This document shows positions 58,379 to 58,682 of a stretch of DNA of 58,682 nucleotides, in pieces. The DNA is from an uncultured Paraglaciecola sp. GTDB taxonomy: Bacteria; Pseudomonadota; Gammaproteobacteria; Enterobacterales; Alteromonadaceae. The notes beneath the pieces were generated by a model. That model searched no databases. It was not told the DNA's origin and worked only from the letters and a program-made list of their open reading frames with translations. Position numbers and translations under genes: made by a program. The stretch spans positions 1-58,682 of the forward strand of contig NZ_CAJWCF010000010.1 of NCBI RefSeq assembly GCF_913020055.1, in the 5' to 3' direction. Each line of letters begins with the position of its first letter. Positions within the stretch are counted from its first letter, which is position 1.

Positions 58379-58682
58379 CCAACTTTTTATCTTTTACAAG
58401 ATACTTTTGTCACAAAAAATCAGCAAAAAAATACTCCATTGCTTTTGTTCAGTGAAGTACATCGTTTTAATCAATAAAAAGGTAAACTGAATGGGTATAT
58501 TAAACTTCTAAGTTGAGTTCTAAGGTTTGGTTTTGCTAGGATTGTGCATCAACCTATTTCGGATAATTATACTAAGGTGAGGAATGTTGAATTACCTTAG
58601 TTTTTGGCTATGTTTGTATTAACTGTTGTTGAACACTAAACATACTGTTTTTATTGAACTTTTCATCATTGTCCAAATATCT
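58379..58682. other. 304-bp gene-free end of window
   Basis: AT-rich sequence upstream of the response regulator; I see no gene or clear motif. It may hold that gene's promoter. Confidence 0.4.

Overview
The window is chromosomal DNA of an AT-rich marine-type gammaproteobacterium. The mreBCD-maf-rng-yhdP-nit-tldD block, the yjgA/pmbA pair and pepQ-slt-fadBA, together with a LapD/LapG adhesin system, a PEP-CTERM protein and many c-di-GMP genes, point to the Alteromonadales (Alteromonadaceae, possibly Paraglaciecola/Glaciecola-like). The genus is a guess from gene content. I saw no rRNA or tRNA genes, insertion sequences, CRISPR arrays or prophage genes.

Layout. 1-4 kb: an exported coiled-coil/PEGA/SUMF1-like protein, facing a cytoplasmic hybrid histidine kinase with a single-domain response regulator. 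4-15 kb: a housekeeping run on the + strand (mreB, mreC, mreD, maf, rng, yhdP, nit, tldD) whose genes overlap or nearly touch. 15-19.4 kb: a large Ig-like lipoprotein coupled to yjgA, then pmbA, the partner of tldD. 19.4-30.1 kb: a complete Lap-type surface-adhesion locus on the - strand, read adhesin, lapB, lapC, lapE, an OmpA-type lipoprotein, lapG, lapD. 30.3-31.1 kb: a PEP-CTERM protein with a good sigma-54-type promoter. 31.6-42.9 kb: SMP-30 lactonase, QmcA/NfeD pair, acyl-CoA dehydrogenase, CBM9/DUF5916 outer-membrane protein, diguanylate cyclase, pepQ and slt. 42.9-46.5 kb: the fadBA beta-oxidation operon with a FadR operator upstream. 46.5-58.7 kb: a GGDEF-EAL protein, LEA14-like lipoprotein, sulfatase-like lipoprotein, dienelactone hydrolase, a divergent LysR/alcohol dehydrogenase pair, YitT, Dps, a VOC/aldehyde dehydrogenase pair and another response regulator.

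How the parts work together. The Lap locus is the main accessory system. LapB/C/E would export the adhesin, whose N-terminal retention module keeps it in the outer membrane. LapG would cut it at a TAAG site, and LapD would hold LapG back when c-di-GMP is high. Two further genes here (a GGEEF cyclase and a GGDEF-EAL protein) could supply or remove that c-di-GMP. The adhesin is only 787 residues, far smaller than usual LapA proteins, and the operon contains an extra OmpA-domain lipoprotein. fadBA and the acyl-CoA dehydrogenase cover fatty-acid beta-oxidation.

Several start codons were reassigned from ribosome-binding sites or family length (mreB, the PEP-CTERM gene, SMP-30, acyl-CoA dehydrogenase, fadB, the GGDEF-EAL gene, the LEA14-like lipoprotein, lysR, adh, dps). 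All functional calls come from reading motifs by eye; no database search was run.
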